A stretch of 64,000 bases of DNA, taken from assembly GCA_022577435.1 (NCBI GenBank), contig JAKOON010000022.1, positions 9,322,230 through 9,386,229 of the forward strand. The letters run 5' to 3'. The notes beneath the pieces are model-generated. The model saw nothing but the letters and a program-made list of their open reading frames with translations. It searched no databases and was not told where the DNA came from. The position numbers were made by a program, and so were the translations under genes. Shown here one piece after another: positions 52,301 to 61,147 of the stretch (the first letter of the stretch is position 1; the number at the start of each line of letters is the position of its first letter). The DNA comes from Embiotoca jacksoni. Its lineage: Eukaryota; Chordata; Actinopteri; Embiotocidae.

Positions 52301-53778
52301 TTAAAAGGCATAATATCTAAAAGTTTAAATATAAAGGAGCAACAAAATCCTTATTAATGGAATGTCAAAGTCCAACAAGCATTTGGTCTACGATAATGAA
52401 CAGCTACAATCTAGCACACGCAGTGTAGCTGGAAAATATTTTAACTTGATCCTTCAACTATAGAGTTCTCAGATGGCCAATTATATATAAAAGCTACCAA
52501 TATTACAACGTGCTGACGTGTCTGAACAGCAATGACCTTCAAAACTTGTTTTTTTTGGCCTGTAGTCAAGAGTAACTTTGCAGTGGTTGAAAATGAGTTT
52601 CTATTTTATTTCACTCAGATTCTTGTGAAGGCAGTCACTGGAATTTCTGATATTTTTGTTTGATCTTCAATAAACACATCTTATTTCATACATCCAAGTT
52701 TACTGATCTAATTACAGTCCACTATAGAGCAAAATGACTTGAAATGAAATGGTTGCCCTCACCCTCCTTGAAGGTGGCATGGCTCTGCGTTCACCAGGGA
52801 AATGAGGGCCGTCACCATGGTACCCCCCTCTGATCTTCATGGTAACCTCGGGGACCGCCTCCATTGGGGTAAAAGCGGGGACCTCCCTCGTATTCGTACC
52901 CGCCTCGGCCATAGTCGTCCTCTGGCCTGCCGAAGGGGCCCCTCCTCTCCACACTCCCTGCACCTCGTGGGTACTGACCCTATTCAGACGGATACAGATT
53001 ACCATTTATATCTAGAATGTAACTTGTTTTAAAATGAGTTTGTCATGGATTTATTCTCTGAATAGACTGTGCTACTTGATTATTCTCTTTTCAAATAATG
53101 TCTTTGCCAACTGATTTTTGTACGGTGTGAAACAAAGAAATCCGAGGGCTGCATGGAAGAAATATAATTTTGCTTCTGGTGTTTGTATTTGCACACTAGA
53201 GACTGCAATGAGGTCAAAAGTCATATCAGGGGGAGAAAATAAACTGCGGTTAAGTTGCAGACACACTCACCGGTCTCTCTGGTAAAAAACGTTCATCATA
53301 CACTTCTCGTATAGTCCTGTCTCTCCTGTACGTCACTGCAAAAGGACAAAGAGTGCAAGACACCGTATGTAGTGTACAGGAACTCATGCAAGCATCCTTC
53401 AACAATGCAAATCATTCAAATAAGTTATAGTCACTGGCAGCTAAGTTAAGCTCACGTCTTTTGTTACGTCCCAGTAAAACATGTGATCGCAGGACACAAA
53501 TTTCAAGTCCACATTTAACTTGACGGCACCGGTAGCCAGACATTTGTTGTGTTTTCATGTTGCAGTATTTAACGTTGGCCTCACGCAGGTGCAGGCTGCA
53601 GCACAAAGACCTCTCTTGCAAATACACATTTAAAAAAAAAAATAAAGGCGATTTGATTTGTGCATGTTCCACTCGAGATATTGCGTGATACGTGATCCCA
53701 AATTTTTGTTCACGTCAGATGTCTCTAAACTAGTGTTCAACCGGTGTGTCGTAAGGAAGAGGTGGTGAAGAACTTACT
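34392..53778 (-). CDS. pphln1: Periphilin-1 (HUSH complex subunit), at least nine coding exons, one with an apparent frameshift
   Basis: Nuclear protein of the HUSH silencing complex (with TASOR and MPP8), which represses retroelements through H3K9 methylation. Exons read 5' to 3' on the minus strand: 53778 (first base of ATG), 53335-53271, 52979-52763, 52006-51945, 50126-50010, 49584-49406, 47417-47382, 46484-46453, 39987-39850, 34664-34392. The N-terminus MTYRRDRTIREVYDERFLP resembles human MAYRRD..YEYERIPRER. A Gly/Arg/Tyr-rich region follows, then an RS-like block (SPHSRSGSSVSSRGYSPDR) nearly identical to human. The conserved C-terminal helical region, the part that binds TASOR in human, is encoded by the last two exons (EIEK|VYRQDCETFG...VVKMLVSKDP). 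All phases agree except exon 52979-52763, which carries one base too many in a six-base homopolymer (52823-52828 on +); ignoring it, the model gives about 372 aa, similar to shorter human isoforms. The exon for the human LTEKELAEAASKW region was not found. The 47417-47382 and 46484-46453 exons are supported by phase and splice sites but are short. Confidence 0.88.
34665..39849 (-). other. pphln1: Last intron of pphln1
   Basis: About 5.2 kb between the exon ending ..AQEIEK (donor AAG|GTACTC) and the last exon (acceptor TTCCAG|GTG). Nothing recognisable as a gene on either strand; a short (GT)n tract near 37729-37755 and several A-runs are the only repeats noted. The 64-codon frame at 37704-37898 lacks splice context and family resemblance. 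Confidence 0.6.
40639..41557 (+). mobile_element. Truncated L2/Maui-like LINE, 3' end
   Basis: A frame from about 40639 encodes SRIEFKILLMTYKALHDQAP followed by SYLRDLIEPYNPSR, the hallmark C-terminal end of the L2-clade reverse transcriptase ORF in fish. A shift of frame near 40895 leads into KIRLKTFLF, the usual terminal residues, so the copy is broken. The 3' UTR follows: an AACCGGTCGAGGCAGACGGC block, a GTTTCTTCCTGTTAAGAGGG block and GGCGCTATATAAATAAA, then a (TTGAA)n tail ending about 41557. The 5' part is missing, as is typical of 5'-truncated insertions. It lies antisense to pphln1 within an intron. Confidence 0.85.
43709..44623. mobile_element. Non-autonomous DNA transposon candidate with imperfect terminal inverted repeats
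   Basis: The left end GGGCCCGACTTAGTAA and the reverse complement of the right end GGGCCTGATTTACTAA match at 13 of the first 16 positions, facing inward across 915 bp. There is no transposase-like frame inside, so it would be a MITE-type, non-autonomous copy. Flanking triplets are TTG (left) and TTA (right), which could be a decayed 3-bp target duplication of the PIF/Harbinger kind, but the superfamily is not established. It sits in a pphln1 intron. Confidence 0.55.
46485..53777 (-). other. pphln1: Intronic DNA of the 5' half of pphln1
   Basis: Apart from the coding exons listed for pphln1, this part holds only introns. Largest gaps: 46485-47381, 47418-49405, 50127-51944 and 52007-52762. An open frame of 126 codons on the minus strand at 48121-48501 is not supported as an exon, although it is preceded by an acceptor-like TTTTTCAG. 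An AT-rich TATAGATA tract lies near 48822-48842. Confidence 0.55.
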
Positions 53779-53822
53779 TTTTGAGTCGAGGGCTTCTGAC
53801 CAAATAAGAGATGCAAAACAAT
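53778..53822 (-). other. pphln1: pphln1 leader exon carrying the first base of the start codon
   Basis: Acceptor CTCTTTGCAG and donor AAAAA|GTAAGT bound 45 nt on the minus strand. The exon contains no ATG, but its last base is A and the next exon begins TG ACG TAC AGG. Splicing therefore creates ATG and the frame MTYRRD, which matches the human N-terminus MAYRRD. Joined to the predicted exon 1 it has an in-frame TAG upstream, which supports this start. Confidence 0.65.
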
Positions 53823-54402
53823 CTGCAAAGAGATTTTAATAAAAAGTGTTAAGACTGCACACACACACGTGTGTGTTGGGGTGGTGGGAGGGTGGACATG
53901 GCAATTCAGCTTATGCAAAGTAAAACATCTCCATTTCTTCCGCAGTGCAAACAAAAGTATGACACGACAAGACCCTGACAGGTTGCACAGCAAGCCGGGC
54001 TGATGTTACTTTCTGCAGACTCCTGCAGCGAAGTCCATTTGAGCAGCAACACCTCGTTCAAAAATCGCAGCACTTTTCGTAGCAACCCGGCCGCGAGCAG
54101 TAACACATCATACTTCAGGACTTCGTGTGGTTACGAGTTGTGCCGCTAACTTCTGTAGGTGTTGTGCAGAAACATCGCTAATCAGCCAGCTTCCATATAA
54201 GCGACCAAAAAAAAAACCAACAACAACAAAAAAAAAAACATCCGCACGCTTTATTATTATTTCTTTTTTTCTTTTTTTTTTTAACTGGGAGCACGCTAGC
54301 TTATCGCCGCTGCCATTACGCCAGTATTTACGGCCTCTCGTGAATAGAAGCGGATTCAATAAGTCAAGACGGGGTGTCGATTATGCCAAGAAAACACCTC
54401 AC

Positions 54403-54670
54403 CTTGCTTCTATTGTACCGATAGCTTAGCCTCTCCCGGTCGCTACATGGAAAACGGCTGTTTACGGGAGAGCGCCGCGTCTGCGCGTCATCAGCACGCG
54501 ACGCGCAGACGCGGCGTTTGGTTGCCCGTTTTTTTTTTTTTTTTTTTCCTAAATGGCGGTTTATGTACCCCGGTAGAGACACAGAGACAACAACAACAAC
54601 AAATAATAATACTAACCTGTCGTTTTAAACCAGTCGAGGTCGTTTTTCTACCCAGGTGGACGTTGCGTCG
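54403..54670. promoter_or_regulatory. Shared bidirectional promoter and first exons of pphln1 (-) and zcrb1 (+)
   Basis: pphln1 exon 1 is bounded on the minus strand by the donor AAG|GTGAGG (exon low end 54403), and zcrb1 exon 1 on the plus strand by GTCG|GTAAGT (exon end 54670). Both leader exons and both transcription starts must therefore lie within about 270 bp. The segment is CpG-rich, contains a perfect inverted repeat (54473-54516), a T-run (about 54529-54547) and a YY1-like AAATGGCGG (54551-54559). No TATA box is evident, as is usual for housekeeping head-to-head pairs. Transcription start sites are not resolved. Confidence 0.7.
54473..54516. repeat. Perfect 17-bp inverted repeat, 10-nt spacer, in the shared promoter
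   Basis: Left arm CGCCGCGTCTGCGCGTC (54473-54489) and right arm GACGCGCAGACGCGGCG (54500-54516) are exact reverse complements separated by ATCAGCACGC. The arms are CpG-dense. The structure could be a cruciform or a symmetric factor-binding site, or lie in the leader RNA of one of the two genes. Confidence 0.97.
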
Positions 54671-54811
54671 GTAAGTCGTTTGTTCAATACGGTATCTTTT
54701 GCTTGAAGTCACGATGCAACTTGTGTAAAGGAAGTGGTTTGTGATTATTTGTTTTAATTTGGGGGAAAGGGGGGTGTCTTTTATTTTTGTTTTGTTTTTT
54801 CAGCGTCCAGG

Positions 54812-57182
54812 ATGAGCGGGGGTTTGGCACCGAGCAAAAGCACCGTGTACGTGTCGAACCTGCCGTTTTCTCTGACCAACAACGACCTGCACAAGGTGAG
54901 TTGGTCCCCATACGTCATGACAAGTGTTTGTCAGTGTCGTGAAACATGCAGCCTGTCTTGTTATATATATATTTATATATATATATGTATATATATATTT
55001 GTGTCCTTTCAGCTATTCACCAAATATGGAAAAGTTGTAAAGTAAGTGATGTCTGTTGTTGTTATTATTATTATTCTATACATATTAAAGGGATGTAAAA
55101 ACTCAAACAGGGTGAGCGTTGGGAAGGTCACATTTGAAAAGTAGTAGGTTACAGATTACTAGTTAAACATGTCACTATTTTAATTACTTCAAAGTAAGTT
55201 GTAACATTTGATGCCTTTTCTGACAAATATTCAAAACTGGGTCATACATTTGAAAAGCCCTGAAAGACAAATGTAAACTTGGCAGTATGAACAGCGCAAC
55301 ACAACAGAGCTCGACGCCGATTGCTGTCGCAAGTTCTTCAATATAACTTGAATTAAAATGGTAATGTTTTGGATTTAAAGCACGACCACCAAAACAAACC
55401 ACGAGTATGTAGATCACAACTGACTGCAGTAAAGGATTCATTCAGGTTGACTCCATGCTCAGTGATGATACAACTATGAAAAGGGCTGACTACAGTTCAT
55501 TAGGTTTTTCACACTGGTTTCTGAATGACTCCTTTCATTACTGCCTTGGTGTGTTTGCTTCAAGCAATGCCAGTGATTTAGCAGAAATTAAACAGGAACC
55601 AACCAAAATCTAGGTTTAAAACTTGAGCACACACTGCCACATGTATGGAGCTTTTCTACATGTAGAAATAATTCCTCTGAAAAGATGCAAAGTAACAGAA
55701 TGAATATTAAATTCTACATGTGAGCTTTTTTTTTTTTTTTTTTTTTTTACAATAAATAGCATTTTCAGATGTCACCTCCTCGTCATCGCCAACATTCAGA
55801 ATAGGAACTTTAATTGAATTACATATTTTTTTCCCTCAGTAACGGATTGCAATTACATTTGTGTTGTAATTGAATTACATGTAAAGAGTTACTTCCCAAC
55901 ACTGTCAGTTAAAAACTCTGAATACTGGCCAGTAATGATGTTTTAGCGACCACTTAAGTTTTTTCTTATAGCTCCTATTAACGGTCGCGTTTATCTCAGG
56001 GTTACAATCGTTAAGGATAAAGACACGCGCCAGAGTAAAGGGGTGGCGTTTGTTCTCTTCCTGGACAGAGAATCAGCTCATAACTGTGCAAGAGCAGTTA
56101 ACAACAAACAGGTGAGGCTGAATTGTTCATGTTTTGTTACATCACTGTGCCTAAGGTCGAGTCTACTTGCTAGTGATGTTTCGTGAACGGGTGTCGACTC
56201 GTCTGAATGAAGTGTGTGTGTGTGTGTGTGTGTGTGTCTCTCAGTTGTTTGGCAGAACAGTAAAAGCCAGCATCGCTGTCGACAACGGGCGAGCAACTGA
56301 GTTTATAAGAAGACGGAATTACACAGACAAGTCCAAATGCTACGAATGTGGGGTCAGTGCATATTCAACCTTTCTTTTTCCTGTTAGATTAAATTAGGAT
56401 TTTCGAGTGTCATCATTATTCCGTCCTTTCCGAACGAAAACACATGTCGAACAAGTTGTGTGTTTTTAAATGAAACATCTCAGGACACGGGACACCTGAG
56501 CTACGCCTGCCCCAAAAACATGCTGGGAGAGAGGGAACCTCCGAAAAAGAAAGAAAAGAAAAAGAAGAAAAAGACTCAACAACCTGAGCACGTGTAAGTA
56601 TTTTATGGCAGATAGCTTGAGATATTTTGCAATGGGCTGTGTCACAGTACTTCTATTTATTTTCCCTTTTAGTGAAGAAGAAGAAGAAAGTGAAGAAGAC
56701 GGTGAAGACCCAGCCTTAGATAGTCTAAGTCAAGCCATAGCTTTTCAGGTAAGTGTGCAGTGGAAGACAACAAATAAAATCTGGTCATCTTTTGATTTGA
56801 TTTAGGTTTTTGCATTATGAGTCACAAAATGATGTTAAGGGCAGTCTGTGTCGTGTGTGTGTGATAAAAATCAGCTGCAAATCCAACACACTGAGTGAAA
56901 AAAGGGGAAGATAAAATGTTACTATAAATGTATTAAATAAAATTTAGGCTGTTGAAACTAGAAGAGGTCTTCAAACATTTATATTATCTGTAAGCGGTGA
57001 CATATTTTCCTCATCTTTTTTTACTCCCTCTCCAGCAAGCCTGTATTGAAGAAGAGGAGACAAAGCGCAAGAAGCAGCGAGTTGTTTCTCAAGAGGGCAA
57101 CGCCTCAACATCCTCTGACTCGAAGAAACCAAGAATCAAAAAGAGTGCATACTTCAGTGACGAGGAGGAGCTCAGTGACTGA
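54812..57182 (+). CDS. zcrb1: Zinc finger CCHC-type and RNA-binding motif protein 1 (U11/U12-31K)
   Basis: Component of the U11/U12 di-snRNP of the minor spliceosome. Coding exons: 54812-54895, 55013-55041, 56000-56111, 56245-56352, 56484-56593, 56673-56748, 57036-57182 (TGA). All junctions are GT-AG with matching phases and give 221 aa (human 217). The RRM spans about residues 10-88, with RNP2 VYVSNL (12-17) and RNP1 KGVAFVLF (51-58). The zinc knuckle CYECGDTGHLSYAC (C107, C110, H115, C120) fits C-x2-C-x4-H-x4-C. A Lys-rich stretch (KKKEKKKKKK) and an acidic Glu-rich stretch follow, then a conserved tail ending SDEEELSD. ATG 54812 lies just after an acceptor (54804), so the leader is split. 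An element resembling a hAT-type repeat sits in the 55042-55999 intron, and a (GT)n tract runs into the polypyrimidine tract of the 56245 exon. Confidence 0.96.
54958..55000. repeat. AT-rich TATA tract before a zcrb1 acceptor
   Basis: Almost pure alternating TA sequence directly upstream of the short polypyrimidine tract GTGTCCTTTCAG of the 55013 exon. Confidence 0.9.
55114..55904. mobile_element. Probable hAT-like non-autonomous repeat in a zcrb1 intron
   Basis: The left end reads AGCGTTGGGAAGGTCAC and the reverse complement of the right end AGTGTTGGGAAGTAACTC. These resemble the CAGTGTTGGGAAG.. termini of a very common fish repeat whose interior alternates GTTACAGATTACTAGTTA-type sequence, as here (about 55145-55165 and 55840-55890). 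No coding capacity is visible and no clear 8-bp target duplication remains. An internal T-run lies at about 55726-55748. Confidence 0.5.
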
Positions 57183-57339
57183 TAATACACAAGGACTTCA
57201 GCAGCTAATTATTTGATAAATACTGTATATATTTCGTGTTTAAGTTGTTTTGAGTTACAGAAGGGCTGTTAGGATATGATTCCAGTGGGATTTTCTGTAA
57301 GGTTGTTCCGAAATGGATTTTTTTTTTTTTACATCAGTC

Positions 57340-57345
57340 AATAAA
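57340..57345 (+). terminator. zcrb1: zcrb1 poly(A) signal
   Basis: Canonical AATAAA about 160 nt after the TGA stop, followed by T-rich sequence. This gives a short 3' UTR. Confidence 0.75.
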
Positions 57346-57369
57346 GTGTTTTTTAATGACAAACCAAAT

Positions 57370-58620
57370 TTGCAGTTGAGTATTGACTGCAAAATCAGTT
57401 AAAGAATGCAGAAAGACGTTATTTATGACATGGCGTTGTTAATAGAAAGATTATTTTTCATAAATGTTTCAATATGTCTTTCAATGTCAAAGGTGGTGAT
57501 AAATATGTCAGTAAAGTATTAACTGCTGTAATCTTAATGACCAACAGCCAAAACAGTACAAAATAAAATGCAAAATTTACAATTAATTTAAAATTTCACA
57601 TGAAAAAAAAAGAAAGCCCTTCATTACCATAAGGATTAAACTATCAGCAAAATGAGAAGGAGTAACCATAAACCTCTTGTCCTAAACTAAACTGTACATA
57701 TACATGGTTAGATGAAAATGCTGCAGTCGGGGTTCCCCTGCAGTAAAATCCCTTCGTCGGGAGATGACGGAGACATCCAGTTAGTTGTCCTTGATATGAA
57801 AAGGGTTGGGGACCCCTGACTGTCTCGTCTGTTCGCTTCGAAATGTGGCTTTTGATTCCCGCTTGCGTCAGCACGCAAATTTAAAAAAAAAAACAAAAAA
57901 AAAAAACGGGATTTCCCTGATGTTTTATGCGTGTGTGATAGAAAAAAAAAATAATTGCGGTGGCTTTTCTGCAGGCTGCGAGGATGCAGGGATCTGAAAG
58001 GATTCGCGGTACAGTGATCTGATTTGAGCTGCATCCCACATTCATTGCTGTAGACGCAGAGCATTAGTTACTGTGGTTTTTGTTGCATTCAAGTACTGTC
58101 GGAACACTTTAAAATGTAGAGCTCATAACAACGAGGGTGGATAATTGCTGTACGTAAACAAACATATTTCTCTAAGATGTGACGACTATAAGTAGAAATA
58201 TGGATTAACTGCATGCCACGCGGTCGTGTGTGTACGTTGTGTTTACTGCACGTTCATGTTGCTAAATTCAGTTTATTCTATTATTTTTCAGTTTATGAGA
58301 TTTTTTTTTTTTTTTTTAATAGCATACGCTGCTGTTTCTGTACCCGACGTGAATAAAGACGTTGGGCGTTTAAATCGAAACACGAGGTGATTTTTTTTTT
58401 TTTTTCCCTCAGGTGTGTTAATATCTGAAATCACCTACGGTATTTGCTTCGAGAGAAAAACCTGTGTATAGAGGACTGTGTAATAGATCTAGGAAAAGAC
58501 TGGTTACGATAACCTGTCCCCGTCTATCAATAATAATCAAATAAGGGTGCCAAATATATACGTTAATAAACAAGAGTTGGGAGTTTACATTGGGTCCGTG
58601 AAGGCGGCATTGATTCATCA
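57370..58620. other. Intergenic DNA between zcrb1 and yaf2
   Basis: About 1.2 kb of mostly AT-rich sequence with several A- and T-runs (for example 57881-57906, 58301-58318, 58390-58405). No conserved frame on either strand. It ends at the CpG-richer yaf2 promoter. Confidence 0.6.
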
Positions 58621-58821
58621 AGAGGAATGTCAGCCTCGGGAAGTAACCCGGCCTCTGATTGGCCGCGGCGAGTCACGTGACCATTTCCCAAGCGGAGTTT
58701 CCACGACAGCTGGAAGCCGAGCGGCACGGGCGCATCGCTTCTTTGCTAAAAAAAATAATAATAATTTGAAATTACACGACTTCTGCTCGTCGCAGCACCT
58801 CCAGATAAACCCTGCTCTGGC
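58621..58821 (+). promoter_or_regulatory. yaf2: yaf2 promoter and leader with inverted CCAAT and CACGTG palindrome
   Basis: The 200 bp before the ATG are CpG-rich. They contain ATTGG (58658-58662), an inverted CCAAT core, and the perfect 10-bp palindrome GTCACGTGAC (58672-58681) 9 bp downstream. The palindrome matches the E-box bound by USF and MiT/TFE bHLH-ZIP factors. The pair sits about 140-165 bp before the start codon. The transcription start is not defined. Confidence 0.55.
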
Positions 58822-59467
58822 ATGGGCGACAAGAGGAGTCCCACAAGGTAACGACCGAGTCAGCGCGTCCTCAATATTCAAGGCTAAAGTAAAGGGAGGG
58901 GAGCGGACATCGGCGAGCGCACGGGGGTGAAAAAAAAAAAAAAAAAAATTGGTTTTTCTCTACGGTCTCTCTCCCTCTCGCTCTCTCACTGCGTGTGTGC
59001 GTGCGTGCGTGTGTGTGTGTGTGTGCGTGCGTGTGTGTGTGTGTGTGTGTACGCGCGTGTGCGCTAATGGCGCGCGCGGGTGTTAAAACCTCATCGCCAA
59101 TTACAGTGTCGGATCACAGCGCGCTTGCAGATGATTTCCTAAATCCTGTAGGCTTACCCAGATGTTTGCTAACGATAGCCTTCGCGGATGAGAGCTGAAC
59201 TCACACTCGTGTCTATTCTCTCCTCTCCTCTCGCTTGCCTTCTCTTTTCGTTGTGTTCGTTTTCTTTCTCTCTCTCTCTCTCTCTTATTTATTTATTTTA
59301 ATATTTTTTTTTTCATTACACATTTATTGTCTCCAAAAAAGGCCGAAGCGTCAACCGAAGACCTCCCCCGAAGAGGGGTTCTGGGACTGCAGCGTGTGCA
59401 CGTACAAGAACACGGCAGAGGCTTTTAAGTGCATGATGTGTGATGTGAGGAAGGGCACATCAACAAG
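58822..59467 (+). CDS. yaf2: YY1-associated factor 2, first two coding exons (partial)
   Basis: YAF2 and its paralogue RYBP bind RING1 and are defining subunits of variant Polycomb PRC1; YAF2 also binds YY1. Exon 1 (58822-58847) encodes MGDKRSPT plus two bases and ends AG|GTAACG. Exon 2 (59342-59467) restores the frame and encodes RPKRQPKTSPEEGFWDCSVC and onward to KGTST, ending AG|GTAAGG. Human YAF2 starts MGDKKSPTRPKRQPK. The RanBP2-type zinc finger is complete: C25-x2-C28-x10-C39-x2-C42, with the aromatic FW before it. Human RYBP differs in its N-terminus, so YAF2 is preferred. The remaining exons (human continues KPRPVSQLV) are not visible before 64000, so the gene runs off the right edge. 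Confidence 0.92.
58994..59049. repeat. Mixed (GT)/(GC) repeat in yaf2 intron 1
   Basis: Imperfect alternating GT/GC purine-pyrimidine tract about 150 bp after yaf2 exon 1; it continues with ACGCGCGTGTGCGC. Confidence 0.9.
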
Positions 59468-59530
59468 GTAAGGCGATGGCTATACATTACCTTTTTGGTG
59501 TCTTGTGCGTTACCGGGTCCCAGTTGGGAG

Positions 59531-59583
59531 GGGAAGGGGAGGGGAGGGGGGCACTGTGTCCCCCCCCCTCCCCTCCCCTTCCC
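59531..59583. repeat. Perfect 21-bp inverted repeat of G-runs and C-runs
   Basis: Left arm 59531-59551 reads G3-AA-G4-A-G4-A-G6. Right arm 59563-59583 is its exact reverse complement, with an 11-nt spacer (CACTGTGTCCC). The left arm fits the G-quadruplex pattern, the right arm the i-motif pattern, and together they can pair as a very stable hairpin. It begins 63 bp after the exon-2 donor of yaf2. Confidence 0.97.
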
Positions 59584-60390
59584 TATCTCTAAGCCATATA
59601 TGTGTGTATCTGTGCTATTGAGAGAATAAGAAGATTATGTTTGTCAGATATGTAACCCTACCCGCTGTTAACCATCCTACCTACAAAGTCAGGTCGCAGA
59701 CATAAACAAACGTGGTACGGGTAAACTACCTTTCCTCTGCGTGTTACCCGCGTGAAAGAAAAACCCTCGAACTCGGTATGTTGATTTGTTAATTCCCCCC
59801 TCCCCGCCTCCCCTTTTTTTTTACGTCTCCTCTGAGCAGTTTGTTAGTCTCCCATGTTCTTGTGTTGACACTGACCTCCGTGAAATGAGGAAGAGAGGGA
59901 CGGCTTGCTCTTAAACATCCATCTTGTTGCCCTGGAGACATTTGTAACAGTGGCGGTGGTGGTGGGGGGGGGGGACAGAGGGGGACTTAGATGCCTCTTA
60001 TAGGCACGCACATGACCTCACGCAACACGCACACGCACCAGGTAGTCGAGCACACACAGCATGAGGCGCGCACATACTGCTAGACGCACACGCACACACA
60101 CACACTGCCTGTGGCAGATATTTCCCCAGACATCGGTGATTTGAAGCAGGAAATGACTGTTATTCCTGAGTGGCAGTCATTATCAGGGGGAGAACACAAC
60201 AAAGAAGGGTGAAGGAGAGGAAGTGTAGCCGTTAGCTGTGGCTGAAGGAAACTGTGTGTGTTGTTACGTGATCTTTCTCTTTAATGCATCACTAATTATC
60301 CTCCTCTGCAGCAGCACAACTTTCCCCATGATTAAACTGCAACAGAAACAACAATGGATCAGTTGTCAGCTTTGATGCCTTTTTAGAATT

Positions 60391-60650
60391 TTGTGTGTGT
60401 GTGTGTGTGTGTGTTGGTGCATGCACTTAAATGCCTGCTTGTGTGTGTGTGTGCGCACTTATGTGTGTGTGTGTGTGTGTGTGTGGGTGGACTAGTTGTG
60501 AAAAGAGGTTGTCAGAGCAGCTGCCAGACAGACAGCCATAGCTCATTACTATGCAACAGCTTAATCAGCCTGCTGTCATCAGAGAGACACACACACACAC
60601 ACACACGCACACACGCACACACGCACGCACGCACGCACACACACGCGCAC
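60391..60650. repeat. Cluster of (GT)n then (CA)n tracts
   Basis: (GT)n at about 60391-60413 and 60460-60484, then (CA)n with CGCA interruptions at about 60587-60650. The GT and CA blocks are inverted relative to each other. Confidence 0.9.
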
Positions 60651-61105
60651 TCACTCATGTACAGATGCACTTAACATGCAAATTTTCCACATGACTGCAT
60701 ACATATTTGTACGCAAACACGCACACGTTCTTAATGTGCACAGCCATGAACACACACCCAAGTAGCTTCACACAGAGAGATTGAGCAGCAGTCGTGCTGT
60801 TATCATTGAGTCCAGCTTATTGCAACTCAGTGGTGATTGTCGAGAGGACACATCCGTCGACTCCGGTGTGCTTCTGTTGAAACACGCAGCTCGCCGCTTT
60901 GCCAAGAACCTGTCTGAGTCCACATGTCACCAAAAGGCTGTGCCATCCTTTGTCTTCCCCATCAGGAAGTTGGCAAGAGCACGAGAGGGAGAATTCTTCA
61001 CCACACCCCTGACACCCGGCGACAAATTAAGAAAATGTCCGTGCGAAGGTCTTCTTTAATGTTAATAACATCTTGTCCTCCAAGCTGCGGTGCTGCAGGA
61101 CTGTA

Positions 61106-61147
61106 GTAGTAGTAGTAGTAGTGGTGGTGGTGGTGGTGGTGGTGGTG
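61106..61147. repeat. (TAG)n(TGG)n compound trinucleotide repeat
   Basis: About six AGT/TAG units run directly into about nine GGT units; gives poly-Val, poly-Ser or poly-His frames that are not genes. Confidence 0.95.

Noticed and set aside
60781..61059. 92-codon plus-strand frame in the yaf2 intron
   Set aside because: Does not begin with or contain the expected YAF2 KPRPVSQLV sequence, and no splice sites frame it.
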